Shown: positions 52,841 through 62,832, numbered from the stretch's first letter. The stretch is DNA of 64,000 nucleotides from SAR324 cluster bacterium (GCA_028281495.1 JANQJU010000057.1:1-64000), one strand, 5' to 3'. Numbers and translations: made by a program. Notes: a model not told the origin generated them from the sequence alone.

Positions 52841-54655
52841 TTATGAAGCTTCGGCTAAAGATTTGAAATCCACTTTAGCCATTTTACGGAATTGGGAATT
52901 TTTTTGGAGCAACTCAGAATAGGAGCCTTGATCCATCAGCTTCCCTGCTTCTAACATATAAATCGTGTCACATTCCTGCAACGTACTCAGGCGGTGGGCC
53001 ACCAGAATGAGGGTTTTCTTGCGTGCTAAATTGTGGATCGCTTCCATGATACTGTCTTCTGTCATGCCATCCAAAGCACTCGTCGCTTCATCTAACACCA
53101 AAATGGCAGGATCCTGATACAACGCTCGTGCGATGCCAATCCGCTGTTGTTGCCCTCCACTCAACCGAAGACCATTTTCTCCAATCATGGTGTCATAGCC
53201 TCTTGGCATATTTTCGATAATGAAGTCGTGAATATTAGCAAAACGTGCAGCTCGTTCTACCGCTTCATCACTGATGTCCCCGTCGGCAATTCCGAAAGCA
53301 ATGTTCTTTCGAACCGTATCATCATTGAGATAAATCTTCTGAGGCACATAGCCAATGTTGGACTGCCAATTGTAAAGATTCTCCTCCGTGATCGTCGTGT
53401 GACCATCCACAATGATCTTTCCTGAGTCGGGCAAAAGGAGTCCCATCACCACATCCACCAGTGTGGTTTTCCCCGCTCCGGTCGATCCCACCAATCCAAT
53501 CGTGGTTTGTGCGGGAATGGTCATACTCAAATTATCAAGAGCGGGAGCCTCGGTTTTGGGATAATGGTAAACCAAATTTTGCAGTTCAATTTGCTGCTCA
53601 AAGGGAATGGGTTGGGGGTTTCGTTGCAGGGTATGACTGCGTGGGGTTTTGCACAGTTCATCGAACAAAGCATCTAAAGAAGGAATTGCCGATTGAATCA
53701 CAGAAATTTTTTGATACACCCCACCAAAAACCGCCATTAGACGTCGTGTGCCAAACGCATACACCCCAATCAGAGGCAGGACTTGCTGAAAATTATTTTG
53801 AGCTGAAAAATAAAAAGTGATGATCAGGATTCCGCCGAACGCGAGCACTTCAAACACAAATCCAGGAAACTGCACCAACACCTTTTGCAACGATTGGCTC
53901 CAGGCCCATTGATAGGAGGGCACATCGTACAAACGAATGAACTCTTCTTCTTTACGCTGCACTTTTACGGTTTTGATTCCGGTCACTGACTCGGCAATGA
54001 CTTGCATCATCGACTTCTTCGCCTGAACCACTTCCGTTCCCAACTTTGACAACTTCACACGAACGAACCGAAACAACAGACCATAGGCACCGCCAAATAC
54101 CAACGTGACAATCGAGGTCAATAAAGGGTCCGTGACAAACAGCAGCACGATGATACAAATTCCCACCACAATTCCAGAAAACAATTCTAAAACGCCTCCT
54201 AAAATACCACTGACGATTAGATTGATCTCCGACATCACATAGGACTTCACTTCCGCACTGTTCCGATTCAAGAAAAAAACATAAGGCTCATACAGGTAGT
54301 TACGCAGCAGACGGCTTCCCCACAGGTGTCGTTTGATCGACATGAAATAGATTCGTATCCATGTGGAGAACGCTCGGAAGCCGTTGGTGAGCATCAAGAT
54401 GACAAAAGTCACACTTCCTAAAAAGAGGACAAAGTCGGTGGAATCCTCAAACTCTAGAGTGTCGTAACACCATTTGAGATATTCGTTGGTCTGAATCATT
54501 TCTGGATCGGTAAGCACTCCTAAAAACGGAAAAATCGAAGCAATGCCGATGGTTTCCAATAGCCCCATTGCAATGACCATCAAAATCAGGCCATACAGAT
54601 GCAACCGATCCTTAGCAGAGAACAATGAAAAGACTTTACGTATGGCTGTTAACAT
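52841..54655 (-). CDS. ABC exporter (MsbA/PglK-like)
   Basis: The 604-residue half-transporter has a six-helix membrane domain (1-320) and an ATPase domain with Walker A GLVGSTGAGKTTL, Q-loop IGYVPQKIYL, signature LSGGQQQRIGIARAL and Walker B ILVLDEATSALD. Such proteins move lipid-linked glycans or lipids across the inner membrane. Its place in the middle of the glycan operon supports a flippase role. The membrane part resembles PglK-type flippases in layout, but the substrate cannot be read from sequence. Confidence 0.92.
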   Translation of the reverse strand: MLTAIRKVFSLFSAKDRLHLYGLILMVIAMGLLETIGIASIFPFLGVLTDPEMIQTNEYLKWCYDTLEFEDSTDFVLFLGSVTFVILMLTNGFRAFSTWIRIYFMSIKRHLWGSRLLRNYLYEPYVFFLNRNSAEVKSYVMSEINLIVSGILGGVLELFSGIVVGICIIVLLFVTDPLLTSIVTLVFGGAYGLLFRFVRVKLSKLGTEVVQAKKSMMQVIAESVTGIKTVKVQRKEEEFIRLYDVPSYQWAWSQSLQKVLVQFPGFVFEVLAFGGILIITFYFSAQNNFQQVLPLIGVYAFGTRRLMAVFGGVYQKISVIQSAIPSLDALFDELCKTPRSHTLQRNPQPIPFEQQIELQNLVYHYPKTEAPALDNLSMTIPAQTTIGLVGSTGAGKTTLVDVVMGLLLPDSGKIIVDGHTTITEENLYNWQSNIGYVPQKIYLNDDTVRKNIAFGIADGDISDEAVERAARFANIHDFIIENMPRGYDTMIGENGLRLSGGQQQRIGIARALYQDPAILVLDEATSALDGMTEDSIMEAIHNLARKKTLILVAHRLSTLQECDTIYMLEAGKLMDQGSYSELLQKNSQFRKMAKVDFKSLAEAS

Positions 54656-54753
54656 GTGTTGGCGTTGGGTAGGACTTTAGAGAAACCGATAGCACACCGG
54701 CCTCTCTTCAAATCTTGTGCAATGAGGAAAGGTTGAGAAGCACGGGGTCGCGC

Positions 54754-56391
54754 TCACCCTCCAGTGAAATGATCTCCACCGACATGCCCCGTCACTTCAT
54801 CAATGGCATACCAGTGAGCAAAAAAATTGGTGGTCTCATGCTCCATCCAGATCACCGCTGATTTTTCCATGTTGTCAAAAATCTCTTGTGGCAGCGTTTC
54901 GGCTTCCACAATAGTGATCCCATCATTGATGAGCGGATAATTGTTGATCACATGCTCCGAGCCGGTATCCGTGAACACCCGAAAGTTGACTGTGGTATCG
55001 GGGTTCTGCTTCACCCCTCCGGTAGTGATGATCGTATAACGGTATTTAAGACCTTCATTGATGGTGAGTGGTCCCATTTTGCGACAACGATTGGAAGCCG
55101 GAGTGGGAAATGGATGATTCTTGTACCCGTACGTATATAGAGTATGAATTTGATCCGCTAACTCGTCTCCACAGCGATAGTAAACATGGAGATAGCAGGG
55201 CGGCACCCGATGCGAATCGAAACTATAAAAATCCATTCCAAAATCAACAATTACGATGATTTCTCCAGTAATCTCATCCTGAGCAAATAGTGTCTTCAGA
55301 TCGATGCTTTGCACGCCTTCGCGTACGTCCAGCTCACGCTGGGCCAGTACTTCCATGCCTCGATTGTGTAGGGTGACCGTGATCTCCTGAGGTTGGAAAC
55401 CCACTTCCATCGGATTGAAGAGGACCATAGGCACATTGAGTTGGAAGTCCGGAACATAAAATGTGGTCACACAAGGATATTTCGATTTCTGAGTTTTGGC
55501 TTCCGGCCGGATGGGCAACAGCCCGCCATCTCGGTTGTGATCATGCCATATGGCACGAGGGACTCCTTTGCTATCCACGCTGGTGTAGAAGCCATTGGCA
55601 AAAATGGGGTCGTCTGTTTTTAACCGCACTAAGGGATCGTCTTCATGAATGGTCCGTGATTGTAAGGGCAGTTGCTCATGAAAAAAGTCATTGTACATGG
55701 GCAATAGCTCCTGAGGTGCGAATCCACGATCTCCTGGGGGCAAAGCATAAGCAATCCCCACCGGAATCGCTCCGGCATGCACGCCACATATCGTGCCGGC
55801 CTCTTCATCCCGTAACATGAAAAAACATCGAATATGATTCTTAAAAGAACGGAGATTCGGGTGGATCACTTCCACCACCAACATACCTTTGGAAGGCAAA
55901 TCCGCACGTTCTGCCTCCGGTACTCCTTCCCAATAAAATACTTTGTTGGCAGGTAAAATATGTTGCTCGGTCCACCAAACTTTCTGATTTTGAAAAATGG
56001 AAATACGGAGCAATAAGGGATCTCGGACGCCATAGTTTCGGCTGTAAAAGTTGTTGATTAAGATTTTAGATTTCCCCTCCAAATAGGGACCATAGGATGC
56101 AGCAAAATTGGTTCCCGGTTCCGGTACGATTTCATTGGCATCCTTATTGCCATAATAGACATTGAACAACTCAGCCTTTTGTTGATGCACAGGCACAAGG
56201 GTGGACCCCGCATAACGCTCCAAGTGCGCATAAGCGAACTTTTCTAAAGCTAAAAATAGCGGCTTATCCAGGTACTTTTGGCACAATTCATCGGCTTTAT
56301 CCGGTCCTGCCCATTTGACCATCATCTCTAAGCCTTTTTGCTTAAACTCGTTGGGAACCCAGCTTTTTACAGTTGCAATTGTCGGATGCAT
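54754..56391 (-). CDS. Hypothetical protein, beta-rich, operon member
   Basis: I do not recognise this 545-residue protein. It has a short helical N-terminus (ATVKSWVPNEFKQKGLEMM) and then a beta-rich body with ILINNFYSRNYGVRDPLL, FKNHIRCFFMLRDEEAGTICGVHAGAIP, VTFYVPDF and PLTINEGLKYRYTIITTGG, finishing in GGDHFTGG. No signal peptide or catalytic motif is visible. It lies between the ABC exporter and a transferase in the operon, about 100 bases from each, so a role in glycan assembly is likely by context. Confidence 0.6.
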   Translation of the reverse strand: MHPTIATVKSWVPNEFKQKGLEMMVKWAGPDKADELCQKYLDKPLFLALEKFAYAHLERYAGSTLVPVHQQKAELFNVYYGNKDANEIVPEPGTNFAASYGPYLEGKSKILINNFYSRNYGVRDPLLLRISIFQNQKVWWTEQHILPANKVFYWEGVPEAERADLPSKGMLVVEVIHPNLRSFKNHIRCFFMLRDEEAGTICGVHAGAIPVGIAYALPPGDRGFAPQELLPMYNDFFHEQLPLQSRTIHEDDPLVRLKTDDPIFANGFYTSVDSKGVPRAIWHDHNRDGGLLPIRPEAKTQKSKYPCVTTFYVPDFQLNVPMVLFNPMEVGFQPQEITVTLHNRGMEVLAQRELDVREGVQSIDLKTLFAQDEITGEIIVIVDFGMDFYSFDSHRVPPCYLHVYYRCGDELADQIHTLYTYGYKNHPFPTPASNRCRKMGPLTINEGLKYRYTIITTGGVKQNPDTTVNFRVFTDTGSEHVINNYPLINDGITIVEAETLPQEIFDNMEKSAVIWMEHETTNFFAHWYAIDEVTGHVGGDHFTGG

Positions 56392-56475
56392 GTTACCTCT
56401 TGTGATTAGAAGGAATCATAGATGAAGTTGTTTGTCGGAAATTGATCTGTTTTCCTGATTTCCTCTGGAATTCAC

Positions 56476-57888
56476 TCAGTTCAATAATTCGGTCGTTCTT
56501 GAGCCACTAGGACGCTCCGGAATCCCTGACGTAGGCCTGTTGGCAAATTCTCTTTCGCACATTTCTCGAATCCGACGGGCGCTGCCTTCGGGTTGAAATA
56601 TTTGATTGAAACGTTCCACATAAGGACTCGGATCGACATCATTCAGTTTTAATGTTTTTTCAGGAATCACAATCGTGAAATTGCTGAAGGGGGTTTGCAT
56701 CTGCCCCTGTTCATCAAATTTGATGAAATCCGTTTGAATCTTGCCTGACCGCACATCGTCTAAGTACGAGTCTTCAAACGGCCAATAGAGATAGGTCACT
56801 TTTCCAAAAACTAGCGGATAAAGCACTCCGCTAGAAAATAAGGAAATGCTGCGATCTGCCTTGCGTGCCCAGTACAGCAACGGGGCAAAGCTAATCGTGT
56901 ATCGATCTTTCGGAAAGCGTGCCAAGAGCCGCTGCAACCGCTCCATATTTTGTAATGGATGCGGTTTCAGAACTAAAAAATCGTCTGTTGCCAACAACTG
57001 CTCTAGCATCGAAGTGAGCGTTTCGTCGAAATCCCACTCGTTCCAGAAAATGGAATTATCGTTTTTCAAGATGACCAAGATCGATTTACGATCTTTAGGC
57101 AAACTTTTCGCGACTGCTGGATCATACTTTTCGTAAGCCTGCACGCAGCGATCAATCCAACTCGAATCGAACTGTGGTGACCCCAGCCACTTGATCGGCT
57201 CAGAATGCGTGGAGCTTAGCCAATGGATTTGCTCCTGAAAGTCCACCAACAAGAGGCTGTATGGCATGAGATAGTCCCCTTTGGGAGCTTGGCCCATGAT
57301 TGAAATGGGATACCCCACGTGAGGGATCTTCTGGCGTTTTGCCATTTCCAGGGTGAATCGCCATAAAGGCAGTTCATCCAGAGGCATCGGTTTCTCTAAA
57401 GGACCTTGATGGCATGCGAACAACACCAGCACGTCCTCTCGGTTCAACCACGCTTCTACAAATTTTTGCATGACTTGATTTCGCCATCGGGATAACCCAA
57501 AAAAATTTCCAATCCTGAGCAAATGGTGCACCGCAGCAGACAGTCGATTGGGCTTCTTGTCCCAGACATAGAGGTACTGCACCAATTTTTTTGGCAATGG
57601 ATCGAGATCATCGAGCCAGATCACGCGATCAGCAATCGTTTCCGCAAGCTGAACAAAAAACGTGTACATCCCGGTTTCGATTTTGCGAGCCACCCGAAAA
57701 AACAATTCCACACGATATCCCGCGTCTTGAAACTCTGCAATCACGGGTAAAATCCATTCCAGTTCACGGTGAAACGGATCCACCAATAAAAAGATGACGG
57801 TTTTGCGTTGTTCGTTAGTCCAATTCAAATTCGTTTTTCCAGTCGGTGGATTCTTTCCATTCCGGTTGTTCGGTTTTGTAAAGAACAT
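56476..57888 (-). CDS. CDP-glycerol/glycosyltransferase-like capsule protein
   Basis: The predicted 470-residue protein overlaps the previous gene by 74 bases, so a downstream start is likely; TTG 57828 (LNWTNEQRK) is one choice. The N-terminal half resembles a Rossmann lobe (TVIFLLVDPFHRELEWILPVIAEF). The C-terminal half has FLVLKPHPLQNMERL and SISLFSSGVLYPLVFGKVTYLYWPFED, which fit the K-P-H-P and S-S-x-x-x-E-A-like motifs of the CDP-glycerol glycerophosphotransferase/GT-B superfamily. A related C-terminal half begins the partial gene at the right edge. It probably transfers a phospho-polyol or sugar to the glycan. Confidence 0.6.
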   Translation of the reverse strand: MFFTKPNNRNGKNPPTGKTNLNWTNEQRKTVIFLLVDPFHRELEWILPVIAEFQDAGYRVELFFRVARKIETGMYTFFVQLAETIADRVIWLDDLDPLPKKLVQYLYVWDKKPNRLSAAVHHLLRIGNFFGLSRWRNQVMQKFVEAWLNREDVLVLFACHQGPLEKPMPLDELPLWRFTLEMAKRQKIPHVGYPISIMGQAPKGDYLMPYSLLLVDFQEQIHWLSSTHSEPIKWLGSPQFDSSWIDRCVQAYEKYDPAVAKSLPKDRKSILVILKNDNSIFWNEWDFDETLTSMLEQLLATDDFLVLKPHPLQNMERLQRLLARFPKDRYTISFAPLLYWARKADRSISLFSSGVLYPLVFGKVTYLYWPFEDSYLDDVRSGKIQTDFIKFDEQGQMQTPFSNFTIVIPEKTLKLNDVDPSPYVERFNQIFQPEGSARRIREMCEREFANRPTSGIPERPSGSRTTELLN

Positions 57889-59653
57889 AGTTTTCCAATA
57901 CTAAAACATCCATTTCGGTACGCATGAAACAACGGTAAGCATCTTCCGGAGTACAGACAATCGGTTCCCCACGAACATTGAACGAGGTGTTGACGATGAC
58001 AGGACATCCCGTCAATTCGTAAAACGCAGAAATGAGTTGGTGATAACGGGGATTCGTTTCGGCATGCACGGTTTGGATCCGTGCGGAATAATCCACGTGC
58101 GTCACTGCGGGGATGGATGATCGAGGCACATTCAACTTTTCAATCCCCCACAGTTTTTGTTGTTCCTCGGTCATCGGAATTCGATGTTCTTCGGTTACAG
58201 GAGCCACCAGCAACATATAGGGACTTGCCGAATCGATCTCAAAATAATCGCTGACCTTTTCTGCCAAAATCGAAGGTGCAAAAGGCCGAAAGGATTCGCG
58301 ATATTTAATCTTCAGATTCATCACTGATTGCATTTTTGTGCTGCGCGGATCTCCAATAATGCTCCGTCCTCCTAAAGCACGCGGCCCAAACTCCATTCTC
58401 CCTTGCATCCACCCGATGACTTTTTCGGCAGCGAGTTCTTCGGCCAGCTTGGGGAACAAGGCATCCGTGTCGAAATAGTGTGCCGGAATTTTCTGTTCGT
58501 CTAAAAACGTCTTAATGGTTTCATTGGCAAACTTGGGTCCTAGATACCCCCCTTGCATCCGATCAAACTGTTGTGGTGGACGTTCCTTTTCTAGATGCTG
58601 GTGCCAGGTTGCAAAGGCAGCGCCGACTGCCCCTCCGGCATCTCCTGCGGCAGGCTGAATCCAGACTTGTTCGATGGGCGTCTCTCGTAAGATTCTTCCG
58701 TTGGCCACACAATTCAAAGCCACGCCTCCCGCCATGCACAGGTTTTTCATGTTGAACTCTTTGCAAAGACTGCGCGTTAACCGCAGCATCGCCTCTTCAA
58801 TCACTTCTTGGACCGAACGAGCCAAATCCATTTCTTTTTGGGTCAGCTCCGACTCTGGTTGACGAGGCCCACTTCCGAACAGTTTATCAAAGGCCGTATT
58901 AGTCATTCGCAAACCCGCACAGTAGTCGAAGTAATCCATGTTGAGTCGAAAGGATCCATCCTCCTTGAGATCAATCAGGTGTTCCAGAATCAAATCGACG
59001 TACTTGGGTTCACCATAGGGGGCCAGCCCCATCACTTTGTATTCACCCGAATTGACCTTGAACCCCGTGTAATAGGTGAAGGCCGAATATAATAATCCCA
59101 AAGAGTGTGGAAATCGAATCTCCTTGACCATCTCCAACGAACTTCCCTTGCCAACCGCCACTGAAGTGGTGGTCCATTCCCCCACACCATCTGCCGTCAA
59201 GACAAGCGCTTCCTCAAACGGAGAGGGAAAAAATGCCGAAGCGGCATGCGATTGGTGATGCTCTGCAAATAAGAGCTTGTGGGCTTGTTCTTTCCAATCG
59301 GGATCAATTTCGTTCAAGTGCCGATTGATCAGCGTTTTTTGGAAAAGCTTTTCTTTCAACCAAACCGGCATGGCCTTCCAAAAAGACGTGATGCCAAACG
59401 GAGCAAAGCTGATATAGGTTTCCAGAAGCCGCTCGAATTTCACAAAAGGCTTTTCGTAGAATGTGACATGCTCGACATCTTTTAGGGTGATCCCAGCCTC
59501 TTTAAGACAATAACGAATCGCAGATACCGGAAAGCGGGGATCATGCTTTTTTCGAGTGAATCGCTCTTCTTGGGCGGCAGCAACAATTTGATTGCCATTG
59601 AGCAAACACGCCGCGCTATCGTGGTAATGCGCTGAAATGCCAAGAATATACAC
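57815..59653 (-). CDS. NodU/TobZ-type carbamoyltransferase
   Basis: The 612-residue enzyme has the two-domain carbamoyltransferase layout. The N-terminal Kae1-like domain has YILGISAHYHDSAACLLNG, HHQSHAASAFF (metal His) and TADGVGEW. The C-terminal part has MCMAGGVALNCVANGR, GWMQGRMEFGPRALGGRSIIGDPR and NTSFNVRGEPIV. These enzymes use carbamoyl phosphate and ATP to carbamoylate hydroxyls on sugars or antibiotics, as with Nod factors. In this operon, surface-glycan carbamoylation is the likely role. DUF5989 and SxtJ genes upstream form a set often seen beside such enzymes. Confidence 0.93.
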   Translation of the reverse strand: MYILGISAHYHDSAACLLNGNQIVAAAQEERFTRKKHDPRFPVSAIRYCLKEAGITLKDVEHVTFYEKPFVKFERLLETYISFAPFGITSFWKAMPVWLKEKLFQKTLINRHLNEIDPDWKEQAHKLLFAEHHQSHAASAFFPSPFEEALVLTADGVGEWTTTSVAVGKGSSLEMVKEIRFPHSLGLLYSAFTYYTGFKVNSGEYKVMGLAPYGEPKYVDLILEHLIDLKEDGSFRLNMDYFDYCAGLRMTNTAFDKLFGSGPRQPESELTQKEMDLARSVQEVIEEAMLRLTRSLCKEFNMKNLCMAGGVALNCVANGRILRETPIEQVWIQPAAGDAGGAVGAAFATWHQHLEKERPPQQFDRMQGGYLGPKFANETIKTFLDEQKIPAHYFDTDALFPKLAEELAAEKVIGWMQGRMEFGPRALGGRSIIGDPRSTKMQSVMNLKIKYRESFRPFAPSILAEKVSDYFEIDSASPYMLLVAPVTEEHRIPMTEEQQKLWGIEKLNVPRSSIPAVTHVDYSARIQTVHAETNPRYHQLISAFYELTGCPVIVNTSFNVRGEPIVCTPEDAYRCFMRTEMDVLVLENYVLYKTEQPEWKESTDWKNEFELD

Positions 59654-59750
59654 AGCTATCTCCAGTTGAGAGAAATGGTAACAAGACTTTGTGGAAAACG
59701 AAGGTTGGGATGCTTTGCATCAATCGGAAGGAGAGTCTTCAACAAGGCAA

Positions 59751-59770
59751 TGGCTCCACGTGCGGAGCCA
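59751..59770 (-). terminator. Hairpin downstream of the radical-SAM gene
   Basis: TGGCTCC pairs with GGAGCCA around a six-base loop; on the minus strand it is followed by TTGCCTTGTT. It lies in the 135-base gap between the radical-SAM and carbamoyltransferase genes, so it may attenuate the transcript. The stem arms match the hairpin at 42303-42325. Confidence 0.5.
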
Positions 59771-59788
59771 CTGTCCCCAAAAGTCGAA

Positions 59789-61177
59789 TCAGTTGGCCCG
59801 AATCACGGCTTCCGTTTCTTCCGCCGGACGAGCACCAAACACTTTATAGTCTTTCATGACTTCATTGATCTTATCTCGATATTCCACTGCGGTTTCATAG
59901 TCCGTGAATGTGAAATTCTTAATCCAATACTTTTCTAAAAACGGCAGATTGATATCGTCTTGATACTCCAGCTCTTTCCCATATTCGGTGAACTTGAGAA
60001 TCTTATCAAAGGAAGGAGAGCCAGGAATCGGCATCAAGATCGTACAACCCAAACGATCCAAGCCTCCCAAATCAGCCATTTTTTGGCACATTTCTAAGGT
60101 GTTTTGCATGCTCTCTTCCGACTCCTCTGGCAGCCCTAAAATAAAGCTTGGGAAGTACTTGATGTCATGATCACTCAAGATACTCACAGCTCGGAATGCC
60201 GTTCGGGCAGATTGGCCTTTGAACGATTTCCGCAAAACTCGATTATCGCCGCTTTCCACTCCTAAGAAGACTTCTTCAACATTCAAATCCCGCAAGTAAG
60301 GCATCAGCGCTGGATTGATGAAACCCACTCGGCTGTAGATGAAAAAAGACATATCTTCGAGATCATGTGGGCGAGCATCCAAAAAGTTGATAATCCATTG
60401 TTTGTCAGCCAAATTGTCATCCGAAATATCCCAAACCAAATTCACACCATATGAATGCTTCAGATATCGGATCTCTTCCCAAATTTGGGTCATCGAACGA
60501 AAGCGTACCCCTTCTTCCAAACGGGCACAAAAAACACAGCCTTCGGTTTTGTCACGCCATTGGCACCCTTTGCTAGAAAAGAGAGACCCTGGGCGAATAT
60601 GCCCGCGTTCCGGATACACCTGTTGGTAATTTTGAACATAGCGTTCAAATGGAACAAATTCTCGTGATGGAAACGGTATCTCATTCAAACGAGCTTCATA
60701 ATACCGTCGGTTGACCACGACCTGATCTCCATCGCGAAACAACAAATTATGGATCTTGCCCAATTGGCTCATGTCGTTTTTGAGGTAGGCTTTGACCAGT
60801 TTCACGAACGGAGCCTCTGCCTCAAACTTAATCAGATAATCAAAGCAAGTTTGGTTGTTCATCACGTTAGTGGGCAACGCCGAAGGATGCGGCCCCCCAA
60901 TCACAGTGACTTTCCCCAAACTTTTGGCAATTTTTGCGTACTCGGTACAGGTGCGATAGTTGAATGTGGTGGAGTAAAACGACACAATGTCGAATTCTTC
61001 AAAGCGATCGATGTTGGCATCTTCCACATCTTCATCCATGACTTCCACATCCACCAAATCCCCAAACTCACCTTTCAACACGGTGCAGATTGATAGAATG
61101 CCAAGCGGAGCATACATGCCCTTGCGGGAATGCGACGCCCCTTGATAATTTTTAGGATTAACAAATAGGACTCTCAT
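59789..61177 (-). CDS. B12-binding-type radical SAM enzyme with CX8CX2C cluster motif
   Basis: The 462-residue protein has an N-terminal Rossmann B12-binding-like domain (VLFVNPKNYQG, VTVIGGPHPSALP) without an obvious D-x-H-x-x-G base-off motif. A radical SAM barrel follows. The cluster site reads SSKGCQWRDKTEGCVFC, with Cys205, Cys214 and Cys217, spacing CX8CX2C instead of CX3CX2C. FIYSRVGF, VEEVFLGVESGDNRVLR and YFPSFILGLPEESEESM complete the barrel. Such enzymes methylate unactivated carbons or rearrange sugar-linked groups. The gene shares a four-base overlap with the CMP-sugar synthetase gene, which suggests coupled translation. Confidence 0.88.
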   Translation of the reverse strand: MRVLFVNPKNYQGASHSRKGMYAPLGILSICTVLKGEFGDLVDVEVMDEDVEDANIDRFEEFDIVSFYSTTFNYRTCTEYAKIAKSLGKVTVIGGPHPSALPTNVMNNQTCFDYLIKFEAEAPFVKLVKAYLKNDMSQLGKIHNLLFRDGDQVVVNRRYYEARLNEIPFPSREFVPFERYVQNYQQVYPERGHIRPGSLFSSKGCQWRDKTEGCVFCARLEEGVRFRSMTQIWEEIRYLKHSYGVNLVWDISDDNLADKQWIINFLDARPHDLEDMSFFIYSRVGFINPALMPYLRDLNVEEVFLGVESGDNRVLRKSFKGQSARTAFRAVSILSDHDIKYFPSFILGLPEESEESMQNTLEMCQKMADLGGLDRLGCTILMPIPGSPSFDKILKFTEYGKELEYQDDINLPFLEKYWIKNFTFTDYETAVEYRDKINEVMKDYKVFGARPAEETEAVIRAN

Positions 61178-61893
61178 AGCTCACCTCTCTGTTGTTTATT
61201 CATTAGCCATTCGGCATATTCAAAATCAAACAATGTATTGATATCGATTGCTTCGATCTCATCCACCAGGACTGCCCGTGCATCCTCTCCCAGGTGGTGA
61301 GTATCTGCGGTATCGGATTCAATTAAAGCCCGCGTTCGCAGATAAAGTCCTCCTGTCAAGTAATAGGCTGGCTCACGGTCTTGCCGTTGACGCACCTGAC
61401 TTGCTTCTGGCACGGCACAGAAGTTTTCAATCCGTTGATCACTTTTAATGCGCTTGGTGATGTAGGGATGCCCTTTCCCGATCTTCGCGACTGTGGTGAC
61501 ACTATCGCAACGAGTATCGAGCCACAAGGCAATCGCACGGTCAATGGTGTCTGTCGACAGAAATGGATTGGTTGGTTGTATAGACATCACCACATCCATT
61601 TTTTGCCCCATTTCCTCAAAATATCGAGAAGCGTGGCGTACCACTTCTATCAAAGGGATATGGTCCGACGCAAAATTGTGGGGACGCAAAAATGGGACCT
61701 CCATTCCGATACTTCGTCCCGTTTCTGCAATTTCTGCATCATCCGTGGTCAAAATGAGCTGATCAATATACTTCGATTGTTTGGCTGCCTCGAAAGTAAA
61801 CTGAAGAAGTGGCTTTCCACACAATTTTTTAATGTTTTTCCGGGGTACCGCTTTTGACCCCCCTCGTGCGGGAATGATTCCTAAGATATTCAT
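61174..61893 (-). CDS. CMP-sugar (acylneuraminate-type) cytidylyltransferase
   Basis: The 239-residue enzyme has the NeuA/PseF layout: LGIIPARGGSKAVPRKNIKKL (nucleotide loop and Lys), ILTTDDAEIAE, SIQPTNPFLSTDTIDRAI and DINTLFDFEYAEWLM (final Asp for metal). It activates a nonulosonic acid or related sugar to the CMP form. The exact sugar (sialic, pseudaminic, legionaminic or Kdo-like) cannot be told. The stop overlaps the start of the radical-SAM gene (ATGA). Confidence 0.9.
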   Translation of the reverse strand: MNILGIIPARGGSKAVPRKNIKKLCGKPLLQFTFEAAKQSKYIDQLILTTDDAEIAETGRSIGMEVPFLRPHNFASDHIPLIEVVRHASRYFEEMGQKMDVVMSIQPTNPFLSTDTIDRAIALWLDTRCDSVTTVAKIGKGHPYITKRIKSDQRIENFCAVPEASQVRQRQDREPAYYLTGGLYLRTRALIESDTADTHHLGEDARAVLVDEIEAIDINTLFDFEYAEWLMNKQQRGEL

Positions 61894-61927
61894 ATATTTA
61901 ATATAATATTTGGTATGGATGGAAGAG

Positions 61928-62500
61928 TTACTCTAACACACCGCTGAAATCTGCACCTTCAGTGAGCGCATTGTCCATTTTGGCTCCCTGAATTTTCGCT
62001 TTTTTCAAGTTGGCATTGCGTAGGTCGGCGTTACGGAGATCCGTATCTTTAAGATTGGTCACTCGGCAGGTTGCATTACGGAGATTGGATTCAAAAAGAT
62101 TGGCCATCCACATTACGGCACGGCTCAAATCCGCGCCCTCTAGATTGCATCCCTCCATGTCGGCACCCGACATTTTGACATTTTGGAGTTGTGCTTTGCT
62201 GAGGTCGGCCTTGCGTAAATCCACACCTACTAAATCCGAATCATTCAAATTGGCATTGTGGAAATCGCATTCTTGTAAAATGGCATCTCGAAAATCAGCG
62301 GCTTGCAAATTGGCGTTTCGAAACTTCGCTCCAGTCAGTTCCGCTTCACGAAAATTCGCTTCGGCAAGATTGGCATTGCTGAAATCGGCATTTTCTAAAT
62401 CTGCTTCTCGAAACGCGATCTGCTGCCCTTGCTCACCTTTGGATTTCACCCACAGTTCATGTTGGCGAATGGCTTCTTGAATCGATTCGTTCTCCATCAC
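61928..62500 (-). CDS. Pentapeptide-repeat protein
   Basis: The 190-residue protein has an N-terminal helix (ESIQEAIRQHELWVKSKGEQ) and then about 30 A(D/N)LxX units such as NADFSNANLAEANFREAEL. This forms a square beta-helix. Functions differ among members, including topoisomerase protection and protein scaffolding. It lies between the CMP-sugar synthetase gene and DUF5989, on the same strand, with moderate gaps. Its role in the operon is not shown by sequence. Confidence 0.9.
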   Translation of the reverse strand: MMENESIQEAIRQHELWVKSKGEQGQQIAFREADLENADFSNANLAEANFREAELTGAKFRNANLQAADFRDAILQECDFHNANLNDSDLVGVDLRKADLSKAQLQNVKMSGADMEGCNLEGADLSRAVMWMANLFESNLRNATCRVTNLKDTDLRNADLRNANLKKAKIQGAKMDNALTEGADFSGVLE

Positions 62501-62682
62501 TGGATTTTCTCAAAATGAAAAGGTAACCACCTGTTGGGATCTGCTGTTTTTAACCGTTAATGTTCAAAAATTGAACATTGCACAGATACTAGGATTGCAT
62601 GATTTTTTTGTCAAGCTGATAGCTTTTCCCAACAAGTGAAATTTGACTCAAAATTTCGGGGCGCGAGACACCCCACAATCCA

Positions 62683-62832
62683 CTAAAATAGGGTATAGAT
62701 AAACGGAGCCACAGCCGACCCTTGGGTTAATACAATCAACCCACCCAGTAACAATAATGTCAGAATGATAGGGGCTAGCCAAAACTTCTTACGGACTTTC
62801 ATGAACTGCCATAGCTCTGCTAAAAATGACAT
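62683..62832 (-). CDS. DUF5989 small membrane protein
   Basis: This 49-residue gene starts at ATG 62832 after AAGGAGAACGAAT. The sequence MSFLAELWQFMKVRKKFWL is followed by one membrane helix (PIILTLLLLGGLIVL) and the strongly conserved TQGSAVAPFIYTLF end. That matches DUF5989, a tiny protein repeatedly found next to carbamoyltransferase and SxtJ genes. It could hold a membrane complex together, but no function is known. Confidence 0.88.
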   Translation of the reverse strand: MSFLAELWQFMKVRKKFWLAPIILTLLLLGGLIVLTQGSAVAPFIYTLF

